Source of the DNA: CANIZL01 sp043788645
Lineage (GTDB): Bacteria > Verrucomicrobiota > Verrucomicrobiia > Limisphaerales > UBA9464
Direction of reading: 5' to 3'
DNA length: 64,000 nt
Assembly: GCA_043788645.1 (NCBI GenBank)
Contig: JAYVTS010000144.1
Span: forward strand, 8,348-72,347
Shown here: positions 1 through 8,615 of the stretch, in pieces
Numbering within the stretch: position 1 is the first letter of the stretch
Layout: each line of letters begins with the position of its first letter
Position numbers and translations under genes: made by a program
The notes under the pieces: generated by a model
Database searches by the model: none
What the model saw: only the letters and a program-made list of their open reading frames with translations
What the model was told of the DNA's origin: nothing

Positions 1-624
1 GCCCCCGGCAGCCCGGCGAGTTTGTTTGATTCCGATCCCCTAAGCACCGCCTACGCGGTCTTCGCGCCGGACGTGGATGGGTTTGGCTCGGACATTCCGG
101 GAACGGATCGGTGGCGGCCCGACCCTTCTGCTCCACCGGTAACCGTGGACAACCCCACTCCTTTCGGTAGTTCGACCACGTCGAATCCGAATGCATTGAA
201 CGCAAAATTTCAACCGGTGCTCCTGAGCTTGGCTGTACCTCTGAGCCACATCAGGTTTTCGATCCGACTTGATGGCGACCCCTTTGGCGATTCAGCGGCC
301 CGGGTGCTCCTGCTGGAGTCGGGGCGGTATGGCCGCATCGTTTTACCGAACCCAGGCGTCCCTATCGTCTTGGAGTCTCGGGAGAAGGGCGCCGGTCCAG
401 TGAGCGAAACGGCCGATCCGGCTTCCCGGGCGGTCGCTTTCCATTGTTTCCCAACCGATCATGGGGCGATTTGCCGCAGAGTAGGGAAGGCGAGACTGGG
501 AGAGTGGAGTTCAACAGACCATCGTGGTCAGTCTCCGATCCCAGTCCCGCCCTTCCATCGCCCCGACCGTTCTATCCGTACCCGCTTGAGGTTCGGCCTT
601 GCAGCCTCATCCCTCGTAAGGTGA
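1..624 (+). CDS. C-terminal part of an unrecognised protein (5' end outside window)
   Basis: The frame is open from the window edge to a TGA at 622-624. The first in-frame start-like codon is a TTG at 22, so the true start probably lies upstream. The first ~110 residues have ordinary composition, rich in D, P and S with hydrophobic strands (for example LSLAVPLSHIRFSI). This would suit an extracytoplasmic beta-rich protein, but I recognise no family. After about 440 the composition changes to R, P and S, and a second frame (444-635) looks equally plausible there. The end may therefore be frameshifted or degenerate. Confidence 0.35.
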   Translation, partial: APGSPASLFDSDPLSTAYAVFAPDVDGFGSDIPGTDRWRPDPSAPPVTVDNPTPFGSSTTSNPNALNAKFQPVLLSLAVPLSHIRFSIRLDGDPFGDSAARVLLLESGRYGRIVLPNPGVPIVLESREKGAGPVSETADPASRAVAFHCFPTDHGAICRRVGKARLGEWSSTDHRGQSPIPVPPFHRPDRSIRTRLRFGLAASSLVR

Positions 625-1085
625 TTCGGTCGTGAATCGTCTAACTCGACCGACGGGACTTTCACCCGCGAACACACCCACTTCACTGGCGCACACCGCA
701 GTTGCCAGTTTTTGCCCCATAAAAGCTTTGCCTGTTGTAATCATATCCTGCCAGTTGCCACCAAAAATCAACAAACCAATAATAGCGAAAACGTGAATTA
801 CCGGCATGTACTGATCAGTAATCGCTTTTAACGCTCCACAAGAAATGAGCGGCGAGAAAAGCTGTTCCAGCAGGTAGCGGTTCTGCTTGAGCAACAGTCC
901 AAAAAATTTCCGCACGTCCATGGCTCACGAGGTCCATCTCCAGTGCGCCGCCGACGAACATTCGGGGGATTCATCATCGACGGCGGCACAGAGGCCGCGT
1001 CCACCTCCCGCAAGGCCTCGCAGATACGAGGGTCGCTCAATTCTACGACGCCATTTTTGACCTCGCCTCGACACGGTTGAGTTCC
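607..1085 (-). pseudogene. Relic of a predicted nucleotidyltransferase (PF10127-like)
   Basis: On the minus strand, the frame starting near 921 reads DVRKFFGLLLKQNRYLLEQL followed by FSPLIS. This resembles the conserved helix of the DNA polymerase beta-like predicted nucleotidyltransferase family (YcgL/PF10127), where a (D/E)xRKFxxLLLKxNxxxLEQLFSPL segment is typical from memory. The upstream part lies in another frame (about 930-1085, with VELSDPRICEALREVDAAS). The sequence after the motif (607-840) does not look like the family. I read this as a frame-disrupted fragment, not a working gene. No intact catalytic GSxxxG/DxD motif is visible. Confidence 0.4.
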
Positions 1086-1103
1086 CCCGGCAAGCTGTGA
1101 CTT

Positions 1104-1946
1104 GTGAATTCCGCGCCCACCCCCGGTGCCCGCTTTCGCTTCGCTCTCGAACAAGAGCGCCCGCTGCAAATCGCCGGGGCCATCAACGCGTACGCCGCCC
1201 TGCTGGCTCAGCGGGTCGGTTTTCGCGCGCTCTATCTTTCCGGCGCCGGGGTCGCCAACCATTCGTACGGGATTCCCGACACCGGCGAGACCGGGTTGGC
1301 CGATGTGCGGGCGGATGTCGGGCGAATATCCGCTCGTGTAGCGCTGCCCCTTTTAGTCGATATCGACACCGGCTGGGGCAATCCAGCCCAGGCCGTCCGC
1401 GAGCTGGCCACGGCGGGTGCCGCCGCGGTTCATCTCGAAGATCAAGTTCCAACCAAGCTCTGCGGCCATCTCCCGGGAAAACAGCTTGTTTCCGTGGACG
1501 AAATGGTCCAGCGCGTAAAAGCTGCCGTCGCTGGCAAACCGAATCGCGACTTCGTCGTCATGGCCCGCACCGATGCCGCCGCCAACGAGGGCGTGCCCGC
1601 CGCCATCGTCCGTGCCCAAGCCTACGTCGCTGCCGGGGCCGACATGATTTTCGCCGAGGCGCTCCACTCACTCGACGACTACCAGGAATTCACGGCGGCC
1701 GTGAAGGTTCCGGTCCTCGCTAACCTCACCGAGTTTGGCCAGACCCCTTATTTCACGCTCGAGGAACTCCGCGCCGCCAGGATTGCCATGGTGCTCTATC
1801 CGCTCTCCGCCTCGCGCGCCGCCGCCGCCGCGTCGCTCGAAGTTTACCACGCCATTCGCCGGGACGGCACCCAGAAGTCCGTTGTCCCCAAAATGCAAAC
1901 CCGCGCCGAACTCTACGATATCCTCGGCTACCCACAGAAAACTTAG
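1104..1946 (+). CDS. prpB: Methylisocitrate lyase (PrpB)
   Basis: Cleaves 2-methylisocitrate to pyruvate and succinate, the last step of the methylcitrate cycle for propionyl-CoA oxidation. It is a cytosolic enzyme of the isocitrate lyase/PEP mutase TIM-barrel family. The 280 residues are close to the usual family length. Visible family features are LPLLVDIDTGWG (81-92), the metal-binding HLEDQ (110-114), MARTDA and NLTEFGQTP, and the C-terminal GTQKSV...TRAELYDILGY. The usual K-(K/R)-C-G-H signature reads KLCGH here (118-122), with Leu in the Arg/Lys place. The start chosen is GTG at 1104, giving MNSAPTPGARFRFAL; no better ATG exists. It is the first gene of prpBCD. Assignment is firm from both sequence and context. 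Confidence 0.93.
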   Translation: MNSAPTPGARFRFALEQERPLQIAGAINAYAALLAQRVGFRALYLSGAGVANHSYGIPDTGETGLADVRADVGRISARVALPLLVDIDTGWGNPAQAVRELATAGAAAVHLEDQVPTKLCGHLPGKQLVSVDEMVQRVKAAVAGKPNRDFVVMARTDAAANEGVPAAIVRAQAYVAAGADMIFAEALHSLDDYQEFTAAVKVPVLANLTEFGQTPYFTLEELRAARIAMVLYPLSASRAAAAASLEVYHAIRRDGTQKSVVPKMQTRAELYDILGYPQKT

Positions 1947-2056
1947 CCGCCACTCCAGACTTCTGAGAGTTTGATCGCGAATGACCGCTGAAGATGGACG
2001 ATGCCTGAAACCGGTTTGAGCCCATCACCATGATCGGTGGCCAAAGAAAAAATCCG

Positions 2057-3217
2057 ATGAACCCTGTTCCCAAAAAATCCGTGGCCCTCTCGGGCGTCCT
2101 TGCGGGCCAAACCGCCATCTGCACGGTCGGTCACTCGGGCAACGATCTGCATTACCGTGGCTACGACATCACCGAACTCGCCGACAGGGCAACCTTCGAG
2201 GAAGTCGCCTACCTGCTCATCCACGAGCACCTGCCCTCGGGAGCCGAACTCGCGGATTACCACCGTCGCCTACAATTGCTTCGCGGGCTGCCCGCGCCGC
2301 TGCGCGGGGTGCTGGAACAGATTCCCGCGGACGCGCATCCGATGGATGTCCTGCGAACGGGATGCTCCATGCTGGGCACCCTCGAGCCTGAAAATCTACC
2401 CGCCTCCGGACCCAACGCCAACAGCGTGCCGGGAGCCCGCCGCCTCGGCGACCGGCTCCTCGCCTGCTTTCCCTCAATGCTGCTGTACTGGTATCATTAC
2501 TCAAACGGGAAGCGGCGCATCGAGGTTGAGACGGCCGCGCCGTCCCTCGCGGCGCATTTCCTGGAGCTCCTGCACCAGCGCCTGCCCTCGGAGGCACAAG
2601 TTCATGCGCTCGATCAATCGTTCATTCTCTACGCGGAGCACGAGTTCAACGCCTCCACCTTCACCTGCCGCGTCATTGCCGGGACCGGTGCCGATTTCTA
2701 CTCCGCCGTTACCGGTGGCATTGGCGCTCTGCGGGGCCCGAAACACGGCGGAGCCAACGAGGTCGCCCTGGAGATTGCCCTGCGGTACGCGTCACCTGAC
2801 GAAGCCGAGACCGACCTGCGCGCCCGCCTCGCCCGCAAGGAAATCGTCATCGGCTTCGGCCACCCGGTTTATACCATTGCCGACCCGCGCAGCCCGATCA
2901 TCAAAGAAAACGCGCGGAAACTCTGCGCCGACGGCGGCAACCCCAACCTCTTTGCCGTCTGCGAGCGGATTGAGCAGGTCCTGTGGGAACAGAAGAAACT
3001 GTTCCCCAATCTGGATTGGTATAGCGCGCCCGCCTATCACCAGCTCGGGGTGCCGGTGAAAATCTTCACGCCGCTATTCGTGTTTGCCCGGATTGCGGGC
3101 TGGACCGCCCACCTCATCGAACAGCGGCTCGATAACAAAATCATTCGCCCAGGCGCCCAATACATCGGTCCGGCCAACCGTCCCGTCCCGCCCCTCAACC
3201 AACGCGCTCCGGCCTGA
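2057..3217 (+). CDS. prpC: 2-methylcitrate synthase (PrpC)
   Basis: Condenses propionyl-CoA with oxaloacetate to 2-methylcitrate; a member of the citrate synthase family. The N-terminus KKSVALSGVLAGQTAICTVG is the PrpC-type opening. Active-site regions are present in order: YAEHEFNASTF (substrate/CoA His), GPKHGGANE, GFGHPVY, LDWYSA (the position of the catalytic Asp), and the C-terminal RPGAQYIGP, close to the usual RPSAxYxGP. About 386 residues from the ATG at 2057. An ATG at 2030 would add nine residues and cannot be excluded. It lies 110 bp after prpB, and its TGA overlaps the prpD ATG by one base (TGATG), indicating translational coupling. Confidence 0.94.
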   Translation: MNPVPKKSVALSGVLAGQTAICTVGHSGNDLHYRGYDITELADRATFEEVAYLLIHEHLPSGAELADYHRRLQLLRGLPAPLRGVLEQIPADAHPMDVLRTGCSMLGTLEPENLPASGPNANSVPGARRLGDRLLACFPSMLLYWYHYSNGKRRIEVETAAPSLAAHFLELLHQRLPSEAQVHALDQSFILYAEHEFNASTFTCRVIAGTGADFYSAVTGGIGALRGPKHGGANEVALEIALRYASPDEAETDLRARLARKEIVIGFGHPVYTIADPRSPIIKENARKLCADGGNPNLFAVCERIEQVLWEQKKLFPNLDWYSAPAYHQLGVPVKIFTPLFVFARIAGWTAHLIEQRLDNKIIRPGAQYIGPANRPVPPLNQRAPA

Positions 3218-4710
3218 TGTCCGCGCCCATTTCCAACGTTCGCCCGGCACCGGACCGGCTCCTTGTCGAGCTCGCCGATTACGCGTTGAACGCGTCCATC
3301 ACCAGCGACGAGGCGCTTGATACCGCGGCCCACTGTCTGCTCGATACGTTGGGCTGCGGCATCATGGCGCTGCAATACCCGGCGTGTACGAAGCTCCTGG
3401 GTCCGATCGTACCCGGGCTCACCATGACCTTCGGCGCGCGCGTGCCCGGGACCCGCTTTGAACTCGATCCCGTTTGCGCGGCCTTCAACCTCGGCACGAT
3501 GATCCGTTGGCTCGACTTCAACGACACTTGGCTCGCCTCGGAGTGGGGCCATCCCTCCGATAACCTCGGCGCCATCCTCGCCACCGCCGACTGGCTTTCC
3601 CGCCACCACGCCGCCCACGTCACCCCTTCCGCTTTTCAAACACTACTCGTCCCACGTTCCTCACCGCTCACCCTCCGTGACGTGCTCGTCGCCATGGTGA
3701 AGGCGCACGAGATCCAGGGCGTGCTCGCCCTCGAAAACTCCTTCAACCGCGTCGGGCTGGACCACGTCTTACTGGTGCGGGTGGCGTCCACCGCCGTAGT
3801 CACCGCCCTGCTCGGTGGCACCCACGAACACATGACCAACGCCATCTCCCACGCCTGGCTCGATGGATCTGCGCTCCGAACGTATCGGCACGCCCCCAAT
3901 ACTGGCTCGCGCAAATCCTGGGCTGCTGGCGACGCCACCAGCCGCGCCGTCCGCCTCGCGTTGATCGCCATGACCGGCGAAATAGGCTACCCTTCCGCGC
4001 TCACCGCCCAGACCTGGGGCTTCCAGGACGTCTCCTTTAAGAGCCTCCCCGTCCGACTCGCCCGCCCTTTGGGCAGTTATGTGATGGAACACGTCCTTTT
4101 CAAACTCGCCTTTCCCGCCGAGTTCCATGCCCAGACGGCCGTCGAATGCGCCGTTCAGCTTCATCCGTTCGTGAAAAACCGACTGCGCGAAATCGAGCGC
4201 ATTGAGCTCACCACTCACGAGTCCGCGCTCCGAATCATTAATAAAACCGGCCCGCTGTACAATCCCGCCGACCGCGACCACTGTCTCCAATACATGACCG
4301 CGATCGGTCTTATCTTCGGCACTCTCACCGCGCAACATTACGAGGACCCAGTGGCCGCTGACCCGCGCATCGACGCCCTGCGTGCCCGCATGGTTGTCGC
4401 CGAGAATCCGCAATATTCCCAAGATTATCTCGATCCCGCCCGACGCTCCATCGCGAACGCCGTGCAGATCTTTTTTAAGGACGGCTCCAAAACCGAAAAA
4501 ATCGCGATCGAATACCCCCTCGGTCACCCGCGGCGCCGGACGGAAGGCCTCCCGATACTCCAGCAAAAAGCCGCCGGCGCTTTCGCCGCCCACTACGGCC
4601 TCGACCAATCGGCCCGACTCCTGTCACTCTTCGCCGACCGCACGGCCCTCGAAGCGATGCCGGTGCATGAGTTCATGTCGCACTTCGACCCCGCTTCCTC
4701 GATCCGATGA
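3217..4710 (+). CDS. prpD: 2-methylcitrate dehydratase (PrpD, MmgE/PrpD family)
   Basis: Dehydrates 2-methylcitrate to 2-methylaconitate. The 497 residues fit PrpD (480-500). Family features visible are LLDTLGCGIMAL near residue 45, IRWLDFNDTWLASEWGHPSDN (D and H of the active site) near 92-112, VKAHEIQGVLALENSFNRVGLDHV, and the second lobe KLAFPAEFHAQTAVECAV with GPLYNPADRDHCLQYM. The start ATG at 3217 overlaps the prpC stop. With PrpB and PrpC it completes the dehydratase arm of the cycle. Re-hydration to methylisocitrate must use an aconitase encoded elsewhere; no acnD, prpE or prpR is in the window. Confidence 0.93.
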   Translation: MSAPISNVRPAPDRLLVELADYALNASITSDEALDTAAHCLLDTLGCGIMALQYPACTKLLGPIVPGLTMTFGARVPGTRFELDPVCAAFNLGTMIRWLDFNDTWLASEWGHPSDNLGAILATADWLSRHHAAHVTPSAFQTLLVPRSSPLTLRDVLVAMVKAHEIQGVLALENSFNRVGLDHVLLVRVASTAVVTALLGGTHEHMTNAISHAWLDGSALRTYRHAPNTGSRKSWAAGDATSRAVRLALIAMTGEIGYPSALTAQTWGFQDVSFKSLPVRLARPLGSYVMEHVLFKLAFPAEFHAQTAVECAVQLHPFVKNRLREIERIELTTHESALRIINKTGPLYNPADRDHCLQYMTAIGLIFGTLTAQHYEDPVAADPRIDALRARMVVAENPQYSQDYLDPARRSIANAVQIFFKDGSKTEKIAIEYPLGHPRRRTEGLPILQQKAAGAFAAHYGLDQSARLLSLFADRTALEAMPVHEFMSHFDPASSIR

Positions 4711-4973
4711 ATGGCAGCCAGGACGAGTATTGATTTCTGTCTTAGTTGCCGTATCGCTCGACGACAATTTTCAAGGCTGCTATCAACAAGGGACAGGAAA
4801 GTTAAATAATATAGAATATTGGTGTCCTGCCCATGAACCTCTCCCCCCAAGAGAGGGAACCGGACGACGACGGGCGACCGGTGTTAATACGACCCGCTGA
4901 AATAATTAGACCTTGCTGCGGTTGATCCCGTCAAAAGCACGGGACACAACTGCGGTCCCTAAGCGGAAGTATT

Positions 4974-5059
4974 GAACCGCGGATGCACACGGATGCACAC
5001 GGATGGGGAGCGTTTGGGGGTTTTCTTATCCGCGTTCATCGGCGTTCATCCGCGGTTCT
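4974..5059. repeat. Dispersed CACGGATG inverted repeat, copy 1
   Basis: Left arm from 4974 reads GAACCGCGGATGCACACGGA, followed by another CGGATG iteration. The right arm, 5026-5059, reads ATCCGCGTTCATCGGCGTTC followed by ATCCGCGGTTC, an imperfect reverse complement. It would fold as a long hairpin around a short G/T-rich loop. The same family recurs at 5199, 41800 and 58120. Confidence 0.75.
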
Positions 5060-5198
5060 CTTCGAGTGCAGGGAGAGTAGGAAATCGGTGTGCAACGGAT
5101 AGGCTGCGTTAAGACAACCCGCTGAAATAGGTGGACGTTTCTGCGGTTGATCCCGTCAAAAGCACGGGACACAACCGCGGTCCGTAAGCGGAAGTATT

Positions 5199-5284
5199 GA
5201 ACCGCGGATGCACACGGATGCACATGGATGGGGAGAGTTTTTTTGGGGTTCTTATCCGCGTTCATCGGCGTTCATCCGCGGTTC
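5199..5284. repeat. Dispersed CACGGATG inverted repeat, copy 2
   Basis: Nearly identical to copy 1, within the second unit of the 225-bp tandem duplication. Left arm starts GAACCGCGGATGCACACGGA; right arm ends ATCCGCGGTTCC. Non-coding hairpin-forming element. Confidence 0.75.
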
Positions 5285-5360
5285 CATTTTAGCTTCAGAA
5301 AGACTCGCTCCGAGAGAACATCGGGTGAACCGATGTTGAATTGTTGAATTTTCGATTCCC

Positions 5361-5473
5361 GCTTAGCACGGATATCTGATACTCTTTGGTCCAGAGACGT
5401 AGCGAGTCGTAGCAGAAAGAGTATGAACTATCCGGGCTAGGGCCTCCTCCAGACTACAAAGGACTGTGCTAAG
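5361..5473. repeat. Long imperfect hairpin upstream of the DUF2339 gene
   Basis: GCTTAGCAC (5361-5369) pairs with GTGCTAAG (5466-5473). GGATATCTGATACTCTTT (5370-5387) pairs with AAAGAGTATGAACTATCC (5416-5433) with few mismatches. The GCTAGGGCC tail beside the second arm recurs at 26886-26903. It ends about 40 bp before the DUF2339 start, so it could act in its leader or be another mobile palindrome. No T-tract follows, so a terminator role is unlikely. Confidence 0.5.
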
Positions 5474-5513
5474 AGCGAAATTGGGCAGCCCTCAATAGAA
5501 ACCGATCAAAACG

Positions 5514-8500
5514 ATGAACTTCATTCCCTTCTTCATACTGGTGGGCGCCGTCGTCTGGTTGGCGTGGCGCAGTCGCACCGACCGCCTCGCTCTCGCCCAA
5601 CTCCTCAATCAGGTCCGTCACCTCGAAAATCGGCAGAACCAGGTTGAACGGGTCTCAACCGAAACTCCGGCGACCACCGCCGTAATGTTATCCCCCAAGG
5701 TTTCGTCGGAGATTGAGCCCCTCTCCCCGCAGTTATCGTCGTTGCCTCCGGCCTCACTTTTACCCATCCCGACCTCGATTCCTTCATCCGCGTCGCCCCG
5801 GGCAAGCACCTTTACCCGTCCGCCCCCAATTCCGATTCAAATTCCAATCGTGGCATCGCTTTCAGCCGCGCCTGCTAGCGCGCCCGGGTCGGTGGTTGCA
5901 CCGACCGATGCCGCAGGCGCCCCTCGCCCGGCCATCGGTCGCGCCAACCCTAAAACCACCTTTGATTGGGAGCAGTTTGTCGGCGTAAAACTCTTTGCCT
6001 GGCTTGGCGGTCTCGCACTGTTCTTTGCCGCAGCGCTGGGACTCAAATACTCCTTCGAACATTCCCTGGTCCCACCCGAGGTCCGAGCGGCCGGCGGATT
6101 TCTCCTCGGCGCAGGCTTGGTGGCGGGCGGTCTCTTCCTCCGCCAACGCCGCGACTCAGTCACCTCCCAGACCCTCGTTGCTTCCGGAGTCGTGATCCTT
6201 TACGCCGTCACCTTCGCTTGCCGTGCGTTCTATCATTTCCCGTTTTTTGGGGTGATTCCGAGCTTTCTATTGATGGTATTGATCACCTCCACCGCCTTTT
6301 TGCTCGCGGTTCGCCTGGACGCCCCGGTCGTCGCTATCCTGGGAATGTTGGGCGGATTCTTAACCCCGGTTCTACTCTCAACCGGGGAAGACAACCCGCT
6401 CGGACTTTTTGGCTATGTTGGGCTGTTAGATCTCGGTTTGATCGCCGTGGCCCGCCGGAAACGTTGGGATTACCTTACACTCCTGGCGGCCATCGGTACG
6501 CTGGCGATGCAAGTGGGGTGGGTGGGAAAATTCTTCGCGCCCGAAAAGATCTTCATCGCTCAAGGCGTTTTCCTCGGATTCCCCCTCCTCTATCTCGGAG
6601 CGTTCGTTTGGGCTTGGCGTCGTCAGTGGGTGAACAACTACCTCACCGCGTCGGCGGCCCTCCTCCCGTTCGCTGCCCTCGCCCTGAGCTTTCAGTTTGT
6701 GCTGGGGCAGGCCCTCGGACCTTTGCCCGGCCGTACGTTTCCCATCGCTTTCGGAGCCGACCTCATCTTACTGGCGCTGGTCGCGCTCCAGCCCCGGCTG
6801 CGAGCACTCGAATCGGTCGGGAGCGGAGTCCTGTTTCTGCTGCTCAGCGCCTGGACGATGACCCGCCTGCAAGGACCGGTGATTTATTGGGCGCTCGGGC
6901 TCTATCTCGCATTCGCGGTGCTGCATACGGTGTTTCCCGTCATCCTGCGAACCCTTCGACCGGAAGCAGAACCGCCGCGGGGTGCTTGGAACCAATTCAT
7001 TCCGGCCGTCGCGCTCCTGCTTGCGCTCCTGCCGATTGCGCTGGAACTGACGGTGACGTGGTTGTTCTGGCTGGTGGTGCTCGCGGTCGATGCCTTAGCC
7101 GTCGCGCTCGCTCTAGTCACCGGCGCGTTTCTCGGATTGATCGCGGTGATCGTCCTGACGGTGCTGGTGACCGCCGTGTGGTTGGTGCATTCGACGGCCC
7201 AAGCGGTAGACCTTTCTGAGAGCATTGTCGTGATTGGCGGGTTCGCGCTTTTCTTTTTTGGCGCCGGGGCTTTCCTATGGCGTCAAGGACTTACCCTCCC
7301 GCAAAACACCAATACCTGGCCCGCGCGCGTCGGACGCTGGCCAGCTCCGCAACTCCCCTTCGATCCCCGCCCCGTGGTGCTCGCACTCTCCGCCGACTTA
7401 CCGTTTCTGCTGCTGGTAATGGTTATCGCCCAATTTAAGCCCGCGAATCCCAATAGTGTCTTTGGCCTCGCCGTCCTTCTGGTGGTGCTGCTGCTCGGAC
7501 TCACTCGGTTTACCCGCCATGGAGCCCCGGCCGCGGCGGCGCTCGCGGGGGTTTGGCTGGTGCAAGCAGCGTGGTTCGCGACGTCATTCAACCCCGAACG
7601 TGCCGCGCTCCCTTTGCTCTGGGCTGTCGGCTTTTATGCACTTCTCTCGATCTTTCCCTTCCTCTTCCATCGTACGTGGGTGGATCGGCCGTTGCCTTGG
7701 GCGGTGGCGGCACTGGCGGGTCCTGCTCAATTCTGGCTCGTCTATTCGATGGTCAAACAGGCCTATCCCAACCCAGCTCTGGGCCTGCTCCCGGCGGCGT
7801 TCGCCCTGCCTGCGCTGGCGGCAGTCGCCTTCCTGGTGCGAACGCTCCCGGCGGACGCGCCGCGGCGCCTAACCCTGTTGGCTTGGTTTGGGGGCGTAGC
7901 GTTGTTCTTCATCACGCTGGTATTTCCGATCCAATTCGACAAGCAATGGATCACGGTGGCGTGGGCACTCGAAGGTGCGGCGCTCTGCTGGCTGTTTCAC
8001 CGCGTGCCCCATCCAGGACTCCCCGGTACCGGTGTGGCCCTGCTCTTGATTGCGTTTGCACGCCTGGCCTTGAACCCAGCCGTCCTCGAGTATCATCCGC
8101 GCACCGAGACACCGATCCTCAATTGGTATCTTTACGCCTACGGAATCACGGTGGTAGCGCTTTTCGTCGGCGCCTACTTGCTCGCGCCCCCGCGGAACCT
8201 CGTCCTCCGCACGAACGTCCCTCCCCTTCTCCAAAGCCTCGGGACCGGACTGCTTTTTCTGCTGCTAAACGTTGAAATTGCTGACTATTTCGCCACCGGC
8301 CAAACGCTTACGTTTGAATTTGAAGGCAGTTTCGGCCGGGATATGACTTATACGATCGGGTGGGCCTTGTTCGCCTTTGGCCTCCTCCTGGTGGGCATCC
8401 GCCGTCGCGCTCCCGTAGTCCGTTATTCGGCCATGGGCCTACTAAGTGTTGCCTTGCTGAAACTGTTCCTCCACGACCTCGCGCAGCTCAGTCAGTTATA

Positions 8501-8615
8501 CCGCGTCGGTGCCTTCGCGGCGGTGGCCGTGATCGCAATGATTGCCTCGTTCCTTTATCAACGATTTCTGACCAGCGACGCCGCTACCTCGGCCGAAGAA
8601 CCACCACGCCCATGA
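5514..8615 (+). CDS. DUF2339 polytopic membrane protein
   Basis: A 1033-residue protein. A single N-terminal membrane helix (FIPFFILVGAVVWLAWRS) is followed by a short coiled stretch (LNQVRHLENRQNQVE). A Pro/Ser-rich linker runs from ~50 to 145. The conserved DUF2339 entry DWEQFVGVKLFAWLGGLALF comes next. After that, some twenty or more hydrophobic helices continue to the end. The family's biochemical function is unknown. The ATG at 5514 is the only sensible start. Its TGA overlaps the ATG of the following DUF3999 frame (ATGA at 8612-8615), the usual neighbour of this family, which suggests a joint membrane function. Here the partner is broken. Confidence 0.9.
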   Translation: MNFIPFFILVGAVVWLAWRSRTDRLALAQLLNQVRHLENRQNQVERVSTETPATTAVMLSPKVSSEIEPLSPQLSSLPPASLLPIPTSIPSSASPRASTFTRPPPIPIQIPIVASLSAAPASAPGSVVAPTDAAGAPRPAIGRANPKTTFDWEQFVGVKLFAWLGGLALFFAAALGLKYSFEHSLVPPEVRAAGGFLLGAGLVAGGLFLRQRRDSVTSQTLVASGVVILYAVTFACRAFYHFPFFGVIPSFLLMVLITSTAFLLAVRLDAPVVAILGMLGGFLTPVLLSTGEDNPLGLFGYVGLLDLGLIAVARRKRWDYLTLLAAIGTLAMQVGWVGKFFAPEKIFIAQGVFLGFPLLYLGAFVWAWRRQWVNNYLTASAALLPFAALALSFQFVLGQALGPLPGRTFPIAFGADLILLALVALQPRLRALESVGSGVLFLLLSAWTMTRLQGPVIYWALGLYLAFAVLHTVFPVILRTLRPEAEPPRGAWNQFIPAVALLLALLPIALELTVTWLFWLVVLAVDALAVALALVTGAFLGLIAVIVLTVLVTAVWLVHSTAQAVDLSESIVVIGGFALFFFGAGAFLWRQGLTLPQNTNTWPARVGRWPAPQLPFDPRPVVLALSADLPFLLLVMVIAQFKPANPNSVFGLAVLLVVLLLGLTRFTRHGAPAAAALAGVWLVQAAWFATSFNPERAALPLLWAVGFYALLSIFPFLFHRTWVDRPLPWAVAALAGPAQFWLVYSMVKQAYPNPALGLLPAAFALPALAAVAFLVRTLPADAPRRLTLLAWFGGVALFFITLVFPIQFDKQWITVAWALEGAALCWLFHRVPHPGLPGTGVALLLIAFARLALNPAVLEYHPRTETPILNWYLYAYGITVVALFVGAYLLAPPRNLVLRTNVPPLLQSLGTGLLFLLLNVEIADYFATGQTLTFEFEGSFGRDMTYTIGWALFAFGLLLVGIRRRAPVVRYSAMGLLSVALLKLFLHDLAQLSQLYRVGAFAAVAVIAMIASFLYQRFLTSDAATSAEEPPRP

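Larger units (their letters stand above)
4890..5286. repeat. 225-bp-period direct tandem duplication
   Basis: Two diverged copies sit head to tail with a constant 225-bp offset. The ACCCGCTGA block occurs at 4892 and 5117, and the TTCATCCGCGGTTC block at 5046 and 5271. Each copy contains GGTTGATCCCGTCAAAAGCA, then a CACGGATG-type inverted repeat. Non-coding. The rest of 4711-5513 holds the ACAAGGGACAGG motif (4786-4797) and the hairpin listed separately; I see no gene there. Confidence 0.8.

Noticed and set aside
3769..4608. 279-codon minus-strand frame opposite prpD
   Set aside because: Antisense shadow of prpD.
4974..5284. CRISPR array
   Set aside because: The repeated words are inverted, variable in number and lack regular unique spacers; no cas genes in the window.
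5966..7219. 417-codon frame overlapping the DUF2339 gene
   Set aside because: Arg/Pro/Gly-rich shadow of a GC-rich membrane protein gene in another frame.
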